From an uncultured Peptoniphilus sp. (GTDB lineage Bacteria > Bacillota > Clostridia > Tissierellales > Peptoniphilaceae), in assembly GCA_946999425.1 (NCBI GenBank), contig CAMQDG010000001.1, positions 1-60,717 on the forward strand: DNA of 60,717 nt, in the 5' to 3' direction. Numbering within the stretch: the first letter of the stretch is position 1; each line of letters starts with the position of its first letter. Below, one piece after another: positions 59,697 through 60,717 of this stretch. Position numbers and translations under genes: made by a program. A model generated the notes under the pieces. That model ran no database searches and was not told the DNA's origin. It was given only the letters and a program-made list of their open reading frames with translations.

Positions 59697-60338
59697 TTAA
59701 TTAATTTCAATTGTATTAAGACTAAAAGTATTAAAAGAATTTATTGAATGACTAAATCTCGTGTAATCCAAAAATCTTTTTTGACTTGACCAGTTGTCCA
59801 TGACTTCAAGAATTTTTATTTTCATTCCCCTATAATTTAAAATTATATAACCGCTTATAGTTATAGAATGGTTTTTATAAGCCCCAAAAACTATATTCAT
59901 AATAAGAGGCCTTCGCTTATCCAACTCACTTTTTATAGGCCTATAAAAATTTCCTAAATAATGTCCCCTTACCTTTCCTTTAACTTTATATTCTTTAAAA
60001 ACATCCTTCACAATGTTTGAAATCATAATTGGCATAGTGCCAAAGGCTTCATTAAAAAAATATTTTTTCCCACTCTTATAAATATCTTCATAAAGTACTT
60101 CTTTACTTTCTGGCAAAACTTGAAACTTATCTATGTTGTACATAAGAACCCTTAAAATCGAAGTTAGAGTACAATTATTTTTTTGATTTTTAAAATCCAT
60201 CTGGGTAAAATTATCAAGCTTTAAACTTACATTAGCTAAAACTTCCGCTTCCTTATAATTCTTTTCAATATATTCCGGTAAATTTTTTATTATTTCATAG
60301 TCATTTATCTTATTTTTTAAATTTCTTATAATTTTCAT
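59697..60338 (-). CDS. Putative papain-like/C39-like cysteine peptidase, family not recognised
   Basis: A 213-residue protein that I cannot assign to a named family. Three spaced segments suggest a C39-like papain fold: NNCTLTSILRVLMY (Cys56), KNHSITISGYIIL (His157) and LEVMDNWSS (Asp181/Asn182, Trp183). The N-terminal 50 residues are charged and helical. No signal peptide or membrane segment is seen. The ATG at 60338 follows AAAGGTGAT; the upstream in-frame ATG at 60410 lies in promoter DNA. It converges with rpsT and is divergent from a GntR-type regulator. Confidence 0.6.
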   Translation of the reverse strand: MKIIRNLKNKINDYEIIKNLPEYIEKNYKEAEVLANVSLKLDNFTQMDFKNQKNNCTLTSILRVLMYNIDKFQVLPESKEVLYEDIYKSGKKYFFNEAFGTMPIMISNIVKDVFKEYKVKGKVRGHYLGNFYRPIKSELDKRRPLIMNIVFGAYKNHSITISGYIILNYRGMKIKILEVMDNWSSQKRFLDYTRFSHSINSFNTFSLNTIEIN

Positions 60339-60382
60339 TTCATCACCTTTTTTATTATAGAAAATATTTTTTATAAATTTTC

Positions 60383-60430
60383 TTGACAAGTATATATAGC
60401 GAGTATACACTGTATATACACGATATATAC
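60383..60430. promoter_or_regulatory. Divergent promoter/operator region with TA-rich palindromes
   Basis: A perfect TTGACA (60383-60388, plus strand) is followed by alternating TA sequence. The palindromes TGTATATACA (60411-60420) and GTATAC (60403-60408) and the related half-site TATATAC (60424-60430) lie before the GntR-type gene. The -10 is uncertain (TATACA at 15 bp or TACACT at 17 bp). The repeated GTATA/TATAC arms are likely operators for autoregulation. Confidence 0.5.
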
Positions 60431-60440
60431 GGAGGCCTTT

Positions 60441-60717
60441 ATGTATATAATAATTTCAAACTCAAAAGACAAACCTATCTATGAGCAAATTAAAGATGAA
60501 ATAAAAAATCAAATCATAGATGGAACTTTAAAAGCTCATGATCCTCTTCCTTCCATGAGATCTCTTGCAAAAGATTTGAGAGTTTCAGTTATAACCACAA
60601 AACGTGCTTATAATGATTTGGAAAATGAAGGATTTATTGTAAGCCTTGCAGGAAAAGGAACCTATGTTGCTGGAAAAAGTTCTGAGTTTGCAAGAGAAGA
60701 AAGATTAAAAGCAATTG
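60441..60717 (+). CDS. GntR family regulator, YtrA type (3' end outside window)
   Basis: The first 92 codons of a GntR-type regulator, cut by the window end. The winged helix reads KPIYEQIKDEIKNQIIDGTL, then LPSMRSLAKDLRVSVITTKRAY and GKGTYVAG. GGAGG lies five bases before the ATG. YtrA-type regulators are short, have a small helical effector part and usually head an ABC transporter operon, which would be expected just beyond the edge. Adjacent palindromes suggest self-control. Confidence 0.88.
   Translation, partial: MYIIISNSKDKPIYEQIKDEIKNQIIDGTLKAHDPLPSMRSLAKDLRVSVITTKRAYNDLENEGFIVSLAGKGTYVAGKSSEFAREERLKAI

Noticed and set aside
1..60717. CRISPR array, insertion sequence, prophage or rRNA
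   Set aside because: No regularly spaced identical repeats, transposase or phage proteins, or rRNA-like conserved stretches were seen on reading the whole window.

Overview
The window is about 60.7 kb of A+T-rich bacterial chromosome, dense with genes and running mostly on the minus strand. Gene content and order point to a Gram-positive anaerobic coccus of the Bacillota, probably Tissierellia/Peptoniphilaceae (Peptoniphilus, Anaerococcus or Finegoldia-like). The supporting signs are the tig-clpP-clpX-lon-engB block, the yicC-gmk-rpoZ-coaBC-priA-def-fmt-yugP-rsmB-rlmN-prpC-prkC-rsgA-rpe-thiN block, hrcA-grpE-dnaK-dnaJ under double CIRCE control, a PASTA kinase, a long L25, ECF S components and YtxH/DUF948 proteins. 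The genus is inferred from gene content, not from a marker RNA. I see no rRNA, tRNA, CRISPR array, insertion sequence or prophage.

Layout. 1-3 kb: homoserine dehydrogenase followed by an ACT protein and a PFL/UPF0210 protein. 3-9.3 kb: protein quality control (trigger factor, ClpP, ClpX, Lon) and the ribosome-assembly GTPase EngB. 9.3-13.4 kb: ProS, a PC4-like protein, a LacI/CcpA-type regulator and a lipid kinase. 13.44-13.86 kb: a 417-bp intergenic region with a G+C-rich dyad element between two copies of a T-rich 21-bp repeat. 13.9-20.5 kb: cell-envelope-type small proteins, a PHP phosphatase, RluD, NAD kinase, a QueT-like S component, a Nudix hydrolase and an MFS carrier. A probable 6S RNA lies between hisK and rluD. 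20.6-26.9 kb: L13/S9, then an apbE-membrane protein-nuclease-pgpA operon, DegV, MnmA and L25.

26.9-28.8 kb holds a convergent restriction-modification pair (MjaI-like endonuclease and an m4C-type methyltransferase), the clearest accessory island. 29-32.2 kb holds an FMN-riboswitch-controlled RibU, a DAACS symporter, and a Crp/Fnr plus ArsR regulator pair. 32.4-46.9 kb is the long conserved housekeeping block joining translation (Def, Fmt, RsmB, RlmN, RsgA), replication restart (PriA), cofactors (CoaBC, ThiN), nucleotide supply (Gmk) and Ser/Thr phospho-signalling (PrkC/PrpC). 46.9-50.8 kb: MogA-like protein and the prmA-rsmE-mtaB-hinT operon. 50.9-55.7 kb: heat-shock operon. 55.8-59.7 kb, plus strand: LepB, LepA, HemW, S20. 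The right edge has an unrecognised papain/C39-like protein divergent from a truncated YtrA-type GntR regulator, across a TA-rich palindromic promoter region.

Transcription signals are compact: many intrinsic terminators begin inside the stop codon of the gene they end, and adjacent genes commonly overlap by 1-20 nt. Several start codons were moved inward from the longest open frame because a clear Shine-Dalgarno lies before the internal start. All functional calls rest on family motifs read by eye; no search was run.
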